From assembly GCF_021018895.1 (NCBI RefSeq), contig NC_079371.1:13412001-13476000 (forward strand): DNA of 64,000 nucleotides, in the 5' to 3' direction. Under the pieces are notes generated by a model that saw only the letters and a list, made by a program, of their open reading frames with translations, searched no databases and was not told where the DNA came from. The number at the start of each line of letters is the position of its first letter. Positions within the stretch are counted from its first letter, which is position 1. Source of the DNA: Seriola aureovittata. Lineage: Eukaryota; Chordata; Actinopteri; Carangiformes; Carangidae. Both the position numbers and the translations under genes were made by a program. Positions 12,814-24,165 of the stretch are shown here, piece after piece.

Positions 12814-14927
12814 AAGGGGGGGAGAGGTCGGAGGCCTTGCCATCAGTATGACCCCAGGGAGGGGGTTCCTGTCCTCTATCTGGCTCTCTTGCTCTACAAA
12901 GTCAGAGCCTTCTATTTATACAGCACTGTAATGTTTGGCATTTCCTTCGAGGGGGGACAGTATGAGCCATTGTTTTTCTTGGCCGCTGTTCGATTGGCTC
13001 AGCAGGCCCCGTGCGTCGAAATGTCAGCAGCTCGTAGCTCTATTCGTTCGATTATCTTTATGTATCACTCATAAGCAATCAGTTGTTGCTTCTCGAGCTG
13101 GGAAATCTTATTATCACGCAGACAGAAAGACGTTCGATGGATTTTTTTTTAACCTTTATCCTGTGAAATATCGATATGAGACAGGTTATAGGTGTGTACA
13201 GTCTGAGAGAGGCAACTAACAACACAACACAATAGTCCAACGGCAGACCTGAGCTTGCTGACTGTGGCTGAAGCAACAATGATGTTGCAATGACACGCAA
13301 CACATGATTATCGCAAACATAGTCATTTGCAGTACGGAGCAGTCACTCTAAACTTCAGCTGCAGACAATTTCACTCACAAAGACGGAAACACAGGCAATG
13401 TAATGTAATAGTGAGATTCTATCTGAAATCCCAGAAGATAAAATGTAGTTCAGGTGAAGAGTTATGTGAGGTGGGAATACACAGGATCTCACTCAGAAAA
13501 AATGACAAGAGAAATGGTCTCATTGTCCAATAAAAACACATATAATACAAGTGCATAACAGAAATATATAAATGTATACATCCAAGATTCTATTGTGGAA
13601 GCCTGTAGGAAAAAAAAGGCTGCATTTACCTGGGCTATGATGCCACTAGCTCTCATATAGACTACTCTCTCAAACATTTAGAAAAATGTGAATTGAGAAA
13701 ACATAAACACACCCCCGCACCTCTGCCTTATAACTGAAGCTGACACAAATCAATAGGTTGTTAGTTAAACAATAGCTGCCCAACCTTGCCTGCATTTTAA
13801 AAATAGCCGGTCCCCAGGGCACTGCAAAACCAAAGAGAATAATTGTGAAGGTTAACAATGCCTACTGTTATATGAATATTGAACTGAACTGATGGCCTGG
13901 AGCCGGAAAAGAAAGGAGCTCAGTACAAGGGCTTTTTGCAAGAGGCAGGTTCACAAGAAATCCTGCTCATACTAATGATGGGTCTGAATAAAACGGTCAA
14001 CTTCAGAGGGGCAATTTCATATTTCAAGGAATTAATAGTGTTCCAATGTGACCTCCAGCAGGCACCGACAGATGATCGATGGCTCTATCGAGGGTTTTAA
14101 GAGGATATCAGAGGTATTAGATGTACTCACTGTCAACTAGCAAAAGAGGGAAAGAGCTGCTTTTATGGAGGTGTTCCTTAAAAATACCTGCTGAGCAGAT
14201 GATTGTGTATGATGGAAAGTGTGTTTGTCAGTACGTGAGTGCATGAGTCAGTCAAGCAATGAGTGTGTTTTTTTTTTTTGTCCTCTATCCCTGTGACTTT
14301 TTGTCTTTGCTCTCTGCTCTGTGTAGCTATTAACCCTCCCCAGAATCCTACAAACATCCTTGAAGCTCAAAAATCTTTTTTCACGCCTCCTCCTGTTTAC
14401 ACCTACCCTCCCGATCTGTTTCTTTATACTTATTTCTCTCACTCTGCCTCCATTTTCCATGCCCAATCCCACTATTTTTATCACAACTGCATCCTGGCCT
14501 GTGCTGGCTTTAGTACTGTGAGAAGAGATGTTCATTATAGTAAGCTACATGCCTGTGTTAAATGGACCATAAACAGACTGCAAACCTGAAAACAAACTAC
14601 AACACACTACGCTCACATGCCATGTTTAACTATGCATGCGCAAGTGTTTACCCACGGGTCATACCGCTCCCAGCACCACTCCCTGGGCAGAACTCTACGC
14701 TTCCACAACCTCCATGGCTCCTGCATCCCCGAGAGAGGAGGTGTGGTAGACTCTACCCAACAAGAGTGGCTTCTGGGGTGAGCAGCATGACGGCAGAGCT
14801 GGGCCTGATCCCAGGCTCCTGGTGCCATTAGGTGAGATCATGGGAAACACGTGCGTCGCTGTAGGAGTAGACACAGGCAGCTGGCTGTTAACTAGCGTGT
14901 TGGGAGGTTGGCTGTCTCCTCAGCTCA

Positions 14928-14947
14928 GCTGCTGCTGCTGCTGCTGC
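14928..14947. repeat. Short (GCT)n trinucleotide array
   Basis: Six full GCT units plus a partial one. It lies in no supported reading frame. Confidence 0.85.
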
Positions 14948-15746
14948 GCTGAGGTGGAAAAGCTCCCTCTCCCTTCCTGTCTAGGTGGATTCTTAGGATT
15001 TTAGAGTTAGTTAGTTTAGAGTTTAGTGTTTTGAGTTTTTGTGTTTTGCACACTTCAGATGAACAAGACAAGTTAAGGCCGAGATCACACCTACAGTTCG
15101 CAGTCTACTGTTCAATGCAAACCGTGACCCAAATATTATTGCCAATGCATTTTTACACTTGGTTATTTAGTTTTCAAGCTTAGAAACTGAGCAATCTTTT
15201 GCAAACGAAAACAGCAGTCAAAGTTTTCAAGGTTAAAATTTTTTTGGCAGGCGGGAAATCAAAATGAATCTCTATATTTACATAATGTTTTTTTTTTTTT
15301 TTTTTTAAAGTTACACAACCAGAAATTTTTATTGTGCATCTCTGCTTTCTCATGCTTTCAAAGCACCTCTCATTTACATATTTCCATCACCACTATACTG
15401 CATCTAACAACCTGAATAAGGATTATTCATTATGTGCTGATGGAGTCTAATTCATTGTAAAAATTAATATTAATATTCACAGTGATTTCTCCTTATTGAA
15501 CTGAGCATAAGCGTGGGAAGTAGGGGAGCTCGGGGTGTGGTGATGCCGACAGGAGGTGCTACAGCACTCAAAAATATATTTGAAAAAATAAATCAATATA
15601 ATAAAATTAAATAATAAAATTAAACAAAATGAATTGGTAACACTAATGAAGTGCAAAAATAAGACATTAGTGACAGCAATCTTTTTTTTCATCTCACTGA
15701 TGTAGGTATTGACCATATCATCACAGAAGTAGCTAACTGACAACCT

Positions 15747-16200
15747 GTGGAAATGACACAGAAACCTGTTATTGATTTTTTTGGGGAAGCTTCAACAAAA
15801 CAACCCAGTCCCGGCACCTCCGAAACGATCAATGCACCCTCACCAGAGTTTGATGATGGGGAGCACATAGACAGAAGTTGTGCTCCTGCAATTCAAGCTA
15901 ACATCTCAGGTCAAAATGCTAATGTTCCAGCAGCAACGGCGCCTTCCGTTTTCCTGGAAGGTTGTCGGGCAAAGAAAATTTTCTCTTTCATTCTATGCAA
16001 GCTGGTTCAACAAAAGGAGATGGCTGGATTATATTGAAGACGGTGATTGTGTTGTCTGTTCTCGCTGTGTCAAAGTGGAGCAAGGTCTAATTATTGAAGA
16101 CAGTGTTAGGTTGGACATCAGTTCTTGTTAATTCAACAACCATGAGAAGTCTAAGCTTCGCAGTCATGCCATTCAAAAAACCTTACACCAATTAATGTCC
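15747..16200 (+). pseudogene. hAT-type transposase N-terminal fragment (TTF zinc-finger region), degraded
   Basis: The frame from 15747 starts MEMTQKPVIDFFGEA, like the N-termini of hAT transposases and their ZMYM1-like relatives. The frame then shifts (+1) before about 15985, where it reads SWFNKRRWLDYIEDGDCVVC, matching the TTF-type zinc-finger pattern (W..K..WL.Y...D...C..C). A TAA at 16129-16131 interrupts this frame, which continues as FNNHEKSKLRSHAIQ, resembling the HEKSK segment that normally follows. One frameshift and one nonsense codon within 400 bp make it inactive. I found no catalytic DDE core or dimerisation region downstream, so this is a truncated relic. The assignment rests on motif recognition, not a search. 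Confidence 0.6.
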
Positions 16201-18796
16201 TTTTATCTTATGCTGTCCGAAAAGCTCGGAATACAGTAAAACTATGTTCTTATGCTGGAACGTACATACAACCCCCCACAAGACAGAGAATGGATTCTTA
16301 GGTGAGTCGGTGGCCAGGAGTTCACAGAACACCAAAGCCAGCGCACTGGGCGTCCATCAGTGTGCCAAACTGCTCAGAAAGCGCAGGCAAGCACTTAGAG
16401 ATGATGCAGCGGTGGGGAACATACTACACACTGTGTCCAGAGCAGGACTAAAAATGCCAAATGATGTTCGGTGATGCAGGCGGTAACACGTGTGTTCGTT
16501 CTTCAATGCTTCAATGTTCTTGTTTTTCGAGTATGTATCGCTACACCTTTTGGATATTCGTTTTTTCTTATCTAGGTTGGCATTGAACAAGTTCCCAACT
16601 TAAAAGTTGCAAAACACCGCGCCTGAGTATGTGTATATTCCTTCATGAATATTTTATGATAAAGTCTGTACAGAGAGGGGTCGAAAAGATTAAACGTACT
16701 ACTTAAACTGCTGTGACACATTGTCTCTTGTTTCCATGGTGTTCAGCCAGCACCACTGACAGCGTCTATTACTCTATATGCCCACTTGTAGCACCCTTCC
16801 TGCCATGCCCAGTTCTATAACCCCCACCGATTTTTTTTCAGCAACCCCCTTATTCAGAATACATTCCCGCAGCTATGGAACTAAGCGTCTGCACTCCTTT
16901 CTGAAATCTACTGCTGTGCTATCTAACTCACATATTGAGGCATCTGAGAACATTTATTCAGTGTCATCTGAGTTCAAATTATATTTTTCTAACCTCCCAA
17001 AACAAACCGAAACAGTGAAGGAAATGCCTCAGAATTTCAATCTACATCCTCTGCTGCTCTCGGTATGACAACGGCTTTAAAATAAAAGATTACTCTCGTG
17101 GCCAATGTATCTGTCCAACAAAGTTCAATCTGGAGAGCTCTCTGGCTAATTAAGTTTCAAATGGCACTACTCTCAAACCAATAGACTTAAGCTGCAGCAG
17201 GGGCAGTGGAAGACTATTAGATCTTGGCCTCATGGGATTCCAATGCAAACTGATGCTGTGTAATGTCGTGTAATCTGGGCAGCCTTTGCCCTGCAGGACT
17301 GCTGCCAACAAAACCTTTAATCAAGTACAAATGCGTAAACAATTCACCTGTTATTGTGACAGATCTTTGGATGCTTGTCATCTGTCGCACATATGCTCCA
17401 CAAGATCATTTATTTACTGAACTGGAACCGAGTATGTAATCCGTTATCCATGTTTACAACACTTGTGTACATCACACTGTCATTAATGTCAACTGAAAGG
17501 GTTTGCACTCTCTGTTAGAGGACACTGAGATGAGACAGTGAGATGGATAAAAAGAGGAAGACAAGAACCAGTACAGGGAGTGCAATAAATTATAGCCATA
17601 CTTGTCCTCCATTTTTTTTTTTTTTTGTGTATTGTTCTCATCATGTGTTTCAGATCAGTGGTTTCTAAAATCTGTTTCTCTTTCCTGGGTCAGTGGATTG
17701 ATGAAAGCTCAAACTGAAGTCCAGAGCTGTGCTTGCAGCTTACTGGCTTTCACTGCTTTTACTTTTTAGGACTGGACTGAGACATGTTCTCTGCCTCCAC
17801 TAGTGTGCCATCTGATCCACCCTGGCCTTCACACATGTAACGTTATAAGCTTATAAGCAATGGTTCATATCATGCAATCCATTCCTGGCACTCCACTTGT
17901 TACAGTCGACAGCATATAGAATTTGCCCTAAAATATGTTTTGCATTAGTAAGCAGCCTGAGGTCTACAGCATATCCTCTTAGTGGTCCAGAGTGGTACAG
18001 CCAAAATCTTGCCAGCTCACTCTTTGTTCTAAGATATCAGTCTGGAAAACATCCACTGGGGATCAATTGAGAGAAACAGCTGCAAGGCGCACCAATCAGC
18101 TAACTATGGGAAGAGGATTAGATGATGATGGGAATGAGAACAACATTTGGTTTGCAGCTCTGGCTGATTAAATACTGACCAAACTGAAGGACAACTATAA
18201 GAGATGTAAAAACATACAGCCAGTCTTTGGTGTAACAGCATAGGCTTTTCTTCAGCATTCCCTCCCCAAATGTATTCACTTCTCCTTATTTCTGTGTGCT
18301 CTGTGCTGCTCAGATAGCGTTGCATGCCAGTTGACCAGCTGGGTACAACTGCTGAGCCCCATTCTAAAACCAAGTTCAAACAGCGGCATGACGCAGAAAG
18401 ATGTTTAATGCCAAACCAGGACAGCCATAAATTCATTATTTATATTGTTTTTGGCCAGAATGAGAAAGTTAAGCAACGTGGTGCTTGTGCATGGCTACTT
18501 TTTTGCTGATCTACATGCAGCATGAATGTATCTGGGAGACAGGCTATGCCTCTCTTGGCAGCGACCTTCATTGCACTGGGTGCTATGAAGAGATCAAAGG
18601 AGCCTGGAGACAAAAACAGGAGGCAATCTGTCACACCATACATTCCTCCATGCTATGGCTGTCTCAAATCCCACATTCATTCCCTTGATCAATTCTATAT
18701 CACATAGAAAACCATTTCCTCTAATGAATGCTCCCCAGCAAGACTTGGCGATCTGTTAGTTTCATTCATTTTCTATATAATCCATAATCAATTACC
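16201..18796. other. Non-coding stretch after the hAT relic
   Basis: No gene recognised. An open frame at 16244-16474 has no similarity I can name and is not a convincing continuation of the transposase. A T15 tract lies near 17613-17627. Terminal inverted repeats of the hAT element were not located. Confidence 0.5.
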
Positions 18797-19045
18797 TCTG
18801 CCTAGGAGGTTATGTTTTCACTCGTGTCTGTCGGTTTGTTGATTTGTTTGTTTGAGAACCCATTAAATTCCCGGTGCCGATCTGGTTAAAGGGGCGAATC
18901 AACAAATCTTTCATCCCTTTCCTTAACGTTGCATCAGTTTCTCAGGAAACAATGTATGGATCTTGATGTAATAAAATCTGAAATATTTATGGTGTTGGCA
19001 TCTATGAGTTTGTGCAACCTGGTATGTCCAGATAATAATCTAGAT
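18797..19045 (+). mobile_element. Old dispersed repeat fragment, family not named
   Basis: Segments GGAGGTTATGTTTTCACTCG, TTTCTCAGGAAACAATG, TGGATCTTGATG and ATCTATGAGTTTGTGCAA occur in the order seen in a repeat widespread in fish genomes, which typically reads GGAGGTTATGTTTTCACC... and ATCTATGAGTGTGTGCAATTTGG. This copy is diverged. I cannot assign a class or precise ends. Confidence 0.55.
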
Positions 19046-22000
19046 CTTTCATTCTTAATATATAGACTATGAACAGGATGTGAGAACCAGCCCCAGCAGC
19101 TGAGGCTCAGGAATGTAACTGCTGTTCCACCTGTTTTGACACTTCCCATTTAACATAGCTACTAGTCATAGCTCCGTCTATGCTGTGTCAACAGTTGTGC
19201 TTAACATGAGCATAGGTACAGAGCCCTGTGGTTTTCTTGCACTTTTTAAACTTTGCCATAGATATATTTTGAAAACTAACTTTCTATTGGTACATGTACA
19301 TTGGCAGCTGCTCTATACAACTCACTACACCCTGAAGAGCATTCGATACCATTACTGTGATGATGCTTTATCAATGCTCCCCACACATTACATCTTTGCC
19401 AACCATAAACGTAAGTACTCTTGGGTATTATTAGTGTTGTTAAATAGAAAAATAAAAAGAACTACATTTCATCCAACCACAACAACACAAACACTTAAGG
19501 CTAACAGTAGATTAAAACTCAGTTCATTTACTGTCCGTATGTGCACCAACAATATGGCCTATAAGGGTAAAAGCTCAGGAGCACGCGGTTCACTAAAGGG
19601 ACCATTTCTGCTAGCTGCTGAACCGTTGAGTAGAATTAGTGGAATTGCTGTGGTCTAGATTTGTTGCAGAAAGCTGGAACACTGTGACGAATGGTGAGGC
19701 TGGAAGCAAAGGGCTGGGGTTTTAAAACATCGGGGGTGCAGATTCATGGCTTCTCTTGGTATGTGCCTGAGCTGCATGAAACTGACCACCTCAGTGAGCA
19801 CACACACACACACACTCTTTGGCAGTTACCCCTTTCATCAAGGGTCGGATGATGTTATGTGCTAATAAGCACACTAGTGGCAGCAGTACCAACTTCAGAC
19901 TGTCAGATTGTCTGTTTTAAAGTTTCACCAAGGTAAATGGAAAACTTTCAAGAACTTTTAATGCCGCTTGAAGATAAATGTATGACTTCTTTCACCTCTG
20001 AAATGAAAATAAAAGAAGGTCCACTCAGATTACAGGTCTGTCTGTCTGGACTTATGTCTCAGCTGCTGAACATTAGACTTTATTTAAGTCTTCAAGGACT
20101 TTGGATGATTTGAATATAGGTGGCGAAAACAACATAATTTATTACTCAATAAGTCCTACTTGCAGACGCCTTGATAAATCAGCTAAATCAGCTAAATGTC
20201 ACAAATCACTTAATGAAAAATTGGCCAGAGGGCAATCAGAGATATATTTTAAACAATCAGCACTGTGGGAAGTAAGGACAAGATGAGACCAATTACAGGT
20301 CTGCTGTTGGTCTATTCTGTTTAGTGGCCTGCTGTGCTGTGTTATTAACACCCTGTTATGGTTGTTGCAGTATATCGTTGCACTTACAAAAAAAGTCAGA
20401 GGATTCGAAGTAAAAGCTGCTATGAGTATTATTTTCTATTTCTTTGGAAAGATTTTGGGAATGTCAAGACTTCTGAATCCAAACCCTGACTGTTACAAGA
20501 CACCATGCATGAAAACCTTGTTTTGATTGACAATCTTACTTGATCTCCCTTGATCCATTCAGTATTATAGCATACATCTCTGCACAAGCAATGCTCCTTT
20601 AAAGCTTCATTTAAAGCTTTCTCTCAGTCCCCTTAATGCCCTCTGTGAATACAAAAACTTTAAGCACAAAAGGTCAAACAAAATAGGTTAATAGCAGGTA
20701 AAGCAGACACAAAACAGTGAGCTGTGTAATGCGCCTTGGAGCACAAGGTACAGCACCTTCCACTCCTCAGAAGGGGGAGAGGAGAGAGAGAGGGAGTCGG
20801 ATGGAAGGAGAGAGGAAAGAGACAGATGACTGAGGCATGGATAAACCAAGAGAGAGAATGAGAGGGAAGGGAGGAGGATGAGAGAGAGAGAGAGACCACA
20901 GGAAAACAACCCTAAAGATAGACAGTGAGGGAAGAGAACGTATGGCTTTTGAAGGTATAAGAGTCAGCCCAGAGCAGTGATTCTGTTCTTGTCTATTTGA
21001 GAAGGAAGCATACATGAGTGTGCTGATGTGTAATCGGCCTGATGAGCCATGTTGTGTAATGGCATGAGACAGGGCAGCTCGGGGTAAACTACTGCTACAG
21101 TGCACTTATAGGAACATGCGTAGGGCTTGATTGGGTTTGTGCTTTTAGTCCACCTCATCGTGGCTGCGTGTTTCGCTCCAACAGCTGGCACAGACAGAGA
21201 GAGGGGAAGAGAGAGGCAGAGCGTATCAATCTGGAAACAGGACTGAATACTCAGCAAAGAAGAGCTGATTTAAGTAAAGGTTAGAGCCAAATAAATAAAA
21301 AGCAGCAAGCTACTCCAGTTCCACTTAAGCAAGGCAGACATTGATCCCATAACAAAAGTGTTGATCTTCCCTGTTAATGCTACCCAGCCTCCCAGCATAC
21401 AGAGGCATTCAACAAGCATGCTCTCCCTCATAGTGTCAGCTGAGCTCAGCAGGATCATCAGAACTCAGCTGAGTTCAATCTTTGGCATTCAGCACTGCAC
21501 AAGATGAATTATGCGTGGTGACACCTTCAACACCCTCCTGACAACTTTGTGCATTTCATCACAAATTGACAGGGTATTAATTCTGGGGCACTGGCTTACT
21601 TCAACGCTACCCAGTGGCAGATCTGTTTTTGATTCTGAAGTCAGTGTTTACTGCTTCGGATGAGCTGTCATCAGAAAGGAGAGATTTTGGCGTCATCCAT
21701 ATAAAAATGAAATATGCATTTGTGTCAAAGTATAATTATTCAGTGAGACTGTGTCATTTCTGAGATGTTAAAATTGAAACATAAAAAAAAAAGATATTGC
21801 ACAACAATCACATTAGTACTCCTGGTGCTAATAAGAGCATTACAGGACTGTCACAGTGATATTTACAGAAAATAAAGCTACAATCACAACAAGTTCACTA
21901 TAATATGATCAAAGACAGACCTCAGACATTGAGGAATGTTGACCAAGCTGGACAGTATGAAGATGCCACAAGGACTCTTATGATTCCTAGCGAAAACATG

Positions 22001-22598
22001 ATAGAAGGTATGGTAAAAAAAAAAAAAAAAAGCAATATCCCAAGTGTCTGCGTGTTTCATGGCACAGAGAGCCCCCACCCACCCACCCCCATCTGAGCCT
22101 GTAAAAACCCCAAAACAATCAGAGGGATATGCTACATGTGCACGGGTAAAACTGTTCCACATGCTTCACATGGCAGCAACACACGAATCTCTGCTGAATC
22201 ATTCTAATAATAACAATCTGGGATCCTCCGCGCAGCAGGGGCAGCTACCCAAATTAGGGTCCGTGGCCATCCTGTGGTCTTATGGGAGTTACAAGGGACT
22301 TCAAAGCAAAGAAATATGGGAGAGGTTTCATTTCTCTATATTTTGCTCAAGTGACCCAGTAAAGGAAACGCATACAGTTTTACATGTAATGTTTCGCCCC
22401 CAAAACGAGTGGCCCTAGAAGAGGCTGTAATCCGGTTTTGGTAGTCTACTACAGCAACAACACAAATCTGTCCATATTTGGCATAACATCAGATGAGGTC
22501 CGCGTGGCTTCACTGTTTTCACAGACGTGAAAACACATGAGGGAGACGTTGCCTGGACCAAGTGTGTAAGTTTGAGCATTGTATTATACCAGCAGCCT
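19046..22598. other. Non-coding stretch with purine-rich tracts
   Basis: No gene recognised. GA-rich segments lie at about 20769-20825 and 20873-20895. Open frames here, including one of 157 codons at 19185-19658, have no protein-like motif and a length expected by chance in AT-rich DNA. CpG density rises only at the right end. Confidence 0.55.
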
Positions 22599-22600
22599 AC

Positions 22601-22647
22601 CTCAGACATGTTCACGCGCGTGTGACTCGGGTCCATTCAAGTGAAAG
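22601..22647 (-). other. Candidate 47-nt non-coding exon (minus strand) at the edge of the CpG block
   Basis: A strong minus-strand acceptor (TGTGTTTTGTCTTTTAG, AG at 22649-22648) precedes 47 nt containing four CpGs, ending at donor CTGAG|GTAGGC (GT at 22600-22599). Spliced to the MID exon at 532, an ATG at 22636 would give a short upstream ORF running into the TGA at 481-479, before the true start codon, so the exon would be untranslated with respect to MID. Alternatively it is simply the 3' part of a longer unspliced first exon. Confidence 0.35.
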
Positions 22648-22886
22648 CTAAAAGACAAAACACATCAAGAAAATCCCAAATGGGTTGCAAGAAAAAAAAA
22701 ACAACAACCACCGGTTCCCGTTTCTGTTCCCGGGCGCTTGTGTCAACCCCCCCCCCACCACAACCACCCCCCAACCCCCCCACCCCGCGGCTTGTCTGAG
22801 CGCTGCCACCGACCTGAACCCCTAAACACCAGCCAGACCGAGCCAGACACCTCTCAGCGCTGAAGGGAGGGGTTTCATACACCTAC

Positions 22887-23050
22887 CAGCTTTACATGCC
22901 GAACACTCTTTTCTTCTGTCATCTTGAGAAGTGGCCCAAAATGAAGTTGGAAGAAACACAAGAGACGTGGACGAAGAACCTGAACCGAGCCGGGATACTG
23001 TAGCTATAGAGGACTCCCTTCTCCCCTCAAGTGTGCTCCACACGGCGCAG
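22887..23050 (-). other. Candidate first exon (minus strand), 5' end approximate
   Basis: Minus-strand sequence leaving the CpG block ends at a plausible donor AAGCTG|GTAGGTG (GT at 22886-22885). If transcription starts within about 23050-23160, this would be a non-coding first exon of roughly 160 nt or more, followed by a ~240-bp intron to the acceptor at 22649-22648. The right-hand limit is an arbitrary placement before the A/T tract at 23056-23075. Confidence 0.3.
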
Positions 23051-23165
23051 CGCAAAAAAAAAAAAAATTTTTTAAAATACCAGCCCAGTGCGTTCAGTCA
23101 GTGAGGCTGCACCGCTCCGCTGGCGACAGCTCCCAGGCAGGCGGAATATTCAACTTTGGAAAAAT

Positions 23166-23225
23166 GAGAGAGGGACGAGAGAGAGAGAGAGAGCGAGAGC
23201 AAGAGAGAGAGAGAGAGGGAGAGAG
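23166..23225. repeat. (GA)n-rich array beside the CpG block
   Basis: Interrupted GA array (GAGAGAGAGAGAGAGCGAGAGC and similar). The minus strand is a CT tract upstream of the proposed first exon. Confidence 0.9.
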
Positions 23226-23828
23226 CGCAGGCAGACAATCACAGGAAAGCGGCTCCTCCTACCCTTACAATAGCCTAGAAAAAGAGGATTCAGCGCGTTC
23301 GATTGAACAGAGTTGAGCACGTTACCCCCAAATTGTAACGCACCGTAGTAACTCATTTAATGTGTACAGACTTCATACTACACGTCACTTGACTCAGTCG
23401 ACACAGTTCATTGGATAATCCACTTTCAATCTGAGGGCGATAACAACTAGCATATCGACTTTATTGAATGAAGTTAACTCGTTACCGCCCAGAAACAAGG
23501 GGTCAGACTGTGAGGTCACAAACGGTTGAATACACCTGTTATAGACCGGATGACAGCACTTTCTCGAGCCTGGATGATGAATGAATTAATGACCACAATC
23601 GCTCTTCATTTTCTTATTCTGGAAACTGATGCAACCCTGGGTAATAAAGCAGGCTTCAGATATTAAAAGTTCATTTGTATCAATAAGTAAAACAGGGAGG
23701 TAATACCATGTTCAACTGCAAAAAGGCCCAAAGGCACCAATTACAATATTCATAGATTTAAACTTGAGCAAAAGTGGTTTATAATAATGGTGATATCACA
23801 CTTTAATTTCTTGGATTAATTACACGAA

Positions 23829-23831
<3 letters not shown>

Positions 23832-23864
<33 letters not shown>

Positions 23865-23892
23865 AGTGAGTGTGTGTGTGTGTGTGTGTGTG
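23832..23892. repeat. (TG)n microsatellite, interrupted
   Basis: TG array interrupted by GAGAGTGAG near 23862-23870. Confidence 0.95.
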
Positions 23893-24118
23893 GAGTAATG
23901 CCTGTGTGTTTTACTGTGTGTGTAATACCCCTATAGAACACAGTTTGTCTGTCACTAAACTGCAGTTCATATGCCCCCCCTCATATTCCTTTCATACATC
24001 TAGACTAGAGGATACCACACGTACTGGAGACACAGCACAACAAAACATCAGAGACTGACTAGAACTTTGTTTTGAGGAGGCGCTGCCTGTGTCTGCAGGT
24101 GTGTGCCCTGCTGCTTTG

Positions 24119-24120
<2 letters not shown>

Positions 24121-24162
<42 letters not shown>

Positions 24163-24165
24163 GTG
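24121..24165. repeat. (GT)n microsatellite
   Basis: Nearly pure GT array with one GCGT interruption near its end. Confidence 0.95.

Larger units (their letters stand above)
7196..15746. other. Non-coding stretch with simple repeats
   Basis: No recognisable gene. It holds a CT-rich tract at 8540-8660, GA-rich arrays at 12692-12813, an A25 run at 12182-12206 and a short GCT array at 14928-14947. Around 12880-13140 is a mixed-composition, CpG-bearing block with CCATTG and ATTGGCT motifs that could be a regulatory island; this is a guess from composition only. Confidence 0.55.
22600..23340. promoter_or_regulatory. CpG-rich block, candidate promoter of a distal MID 5' exon
   Basis: CpG-containing words (ACGCGCGTG, CCCGGGCGC, CCGCGG, GAGCGCTGCC, CACACGGCGCAGCGC, CACCGCTCCGCTGGCGACAG, CAGCGCGTTCG) cluster over ~700 bp, against CpG-poor flanks on both sides. 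Outside the MID exon it is the densest such block in the window. It contains minus-strand splice donors and an acceptor compatible with non-coding first exons of the gene whose coding exon lies 22 kb to the left. A GA array flanks it at 23166-23225. No clear TATA box was found. The transcription direction is inferred from the splice signals; a plus-strand or bidirectional promoter cannot be excluded. Confidence 0.5.

Noticed and set aside
13616..13670. Minus-strand donor-like CCCAG|GTAAAT
   Set aside because: The possible acceptor upstream is weak and the segment has no other exon-like property; isolated donors are common by chance.
19185..19658. 157-codon plus-strand frame
   Set aside because: No motif, domain or codon pattern supports coding; chance length.
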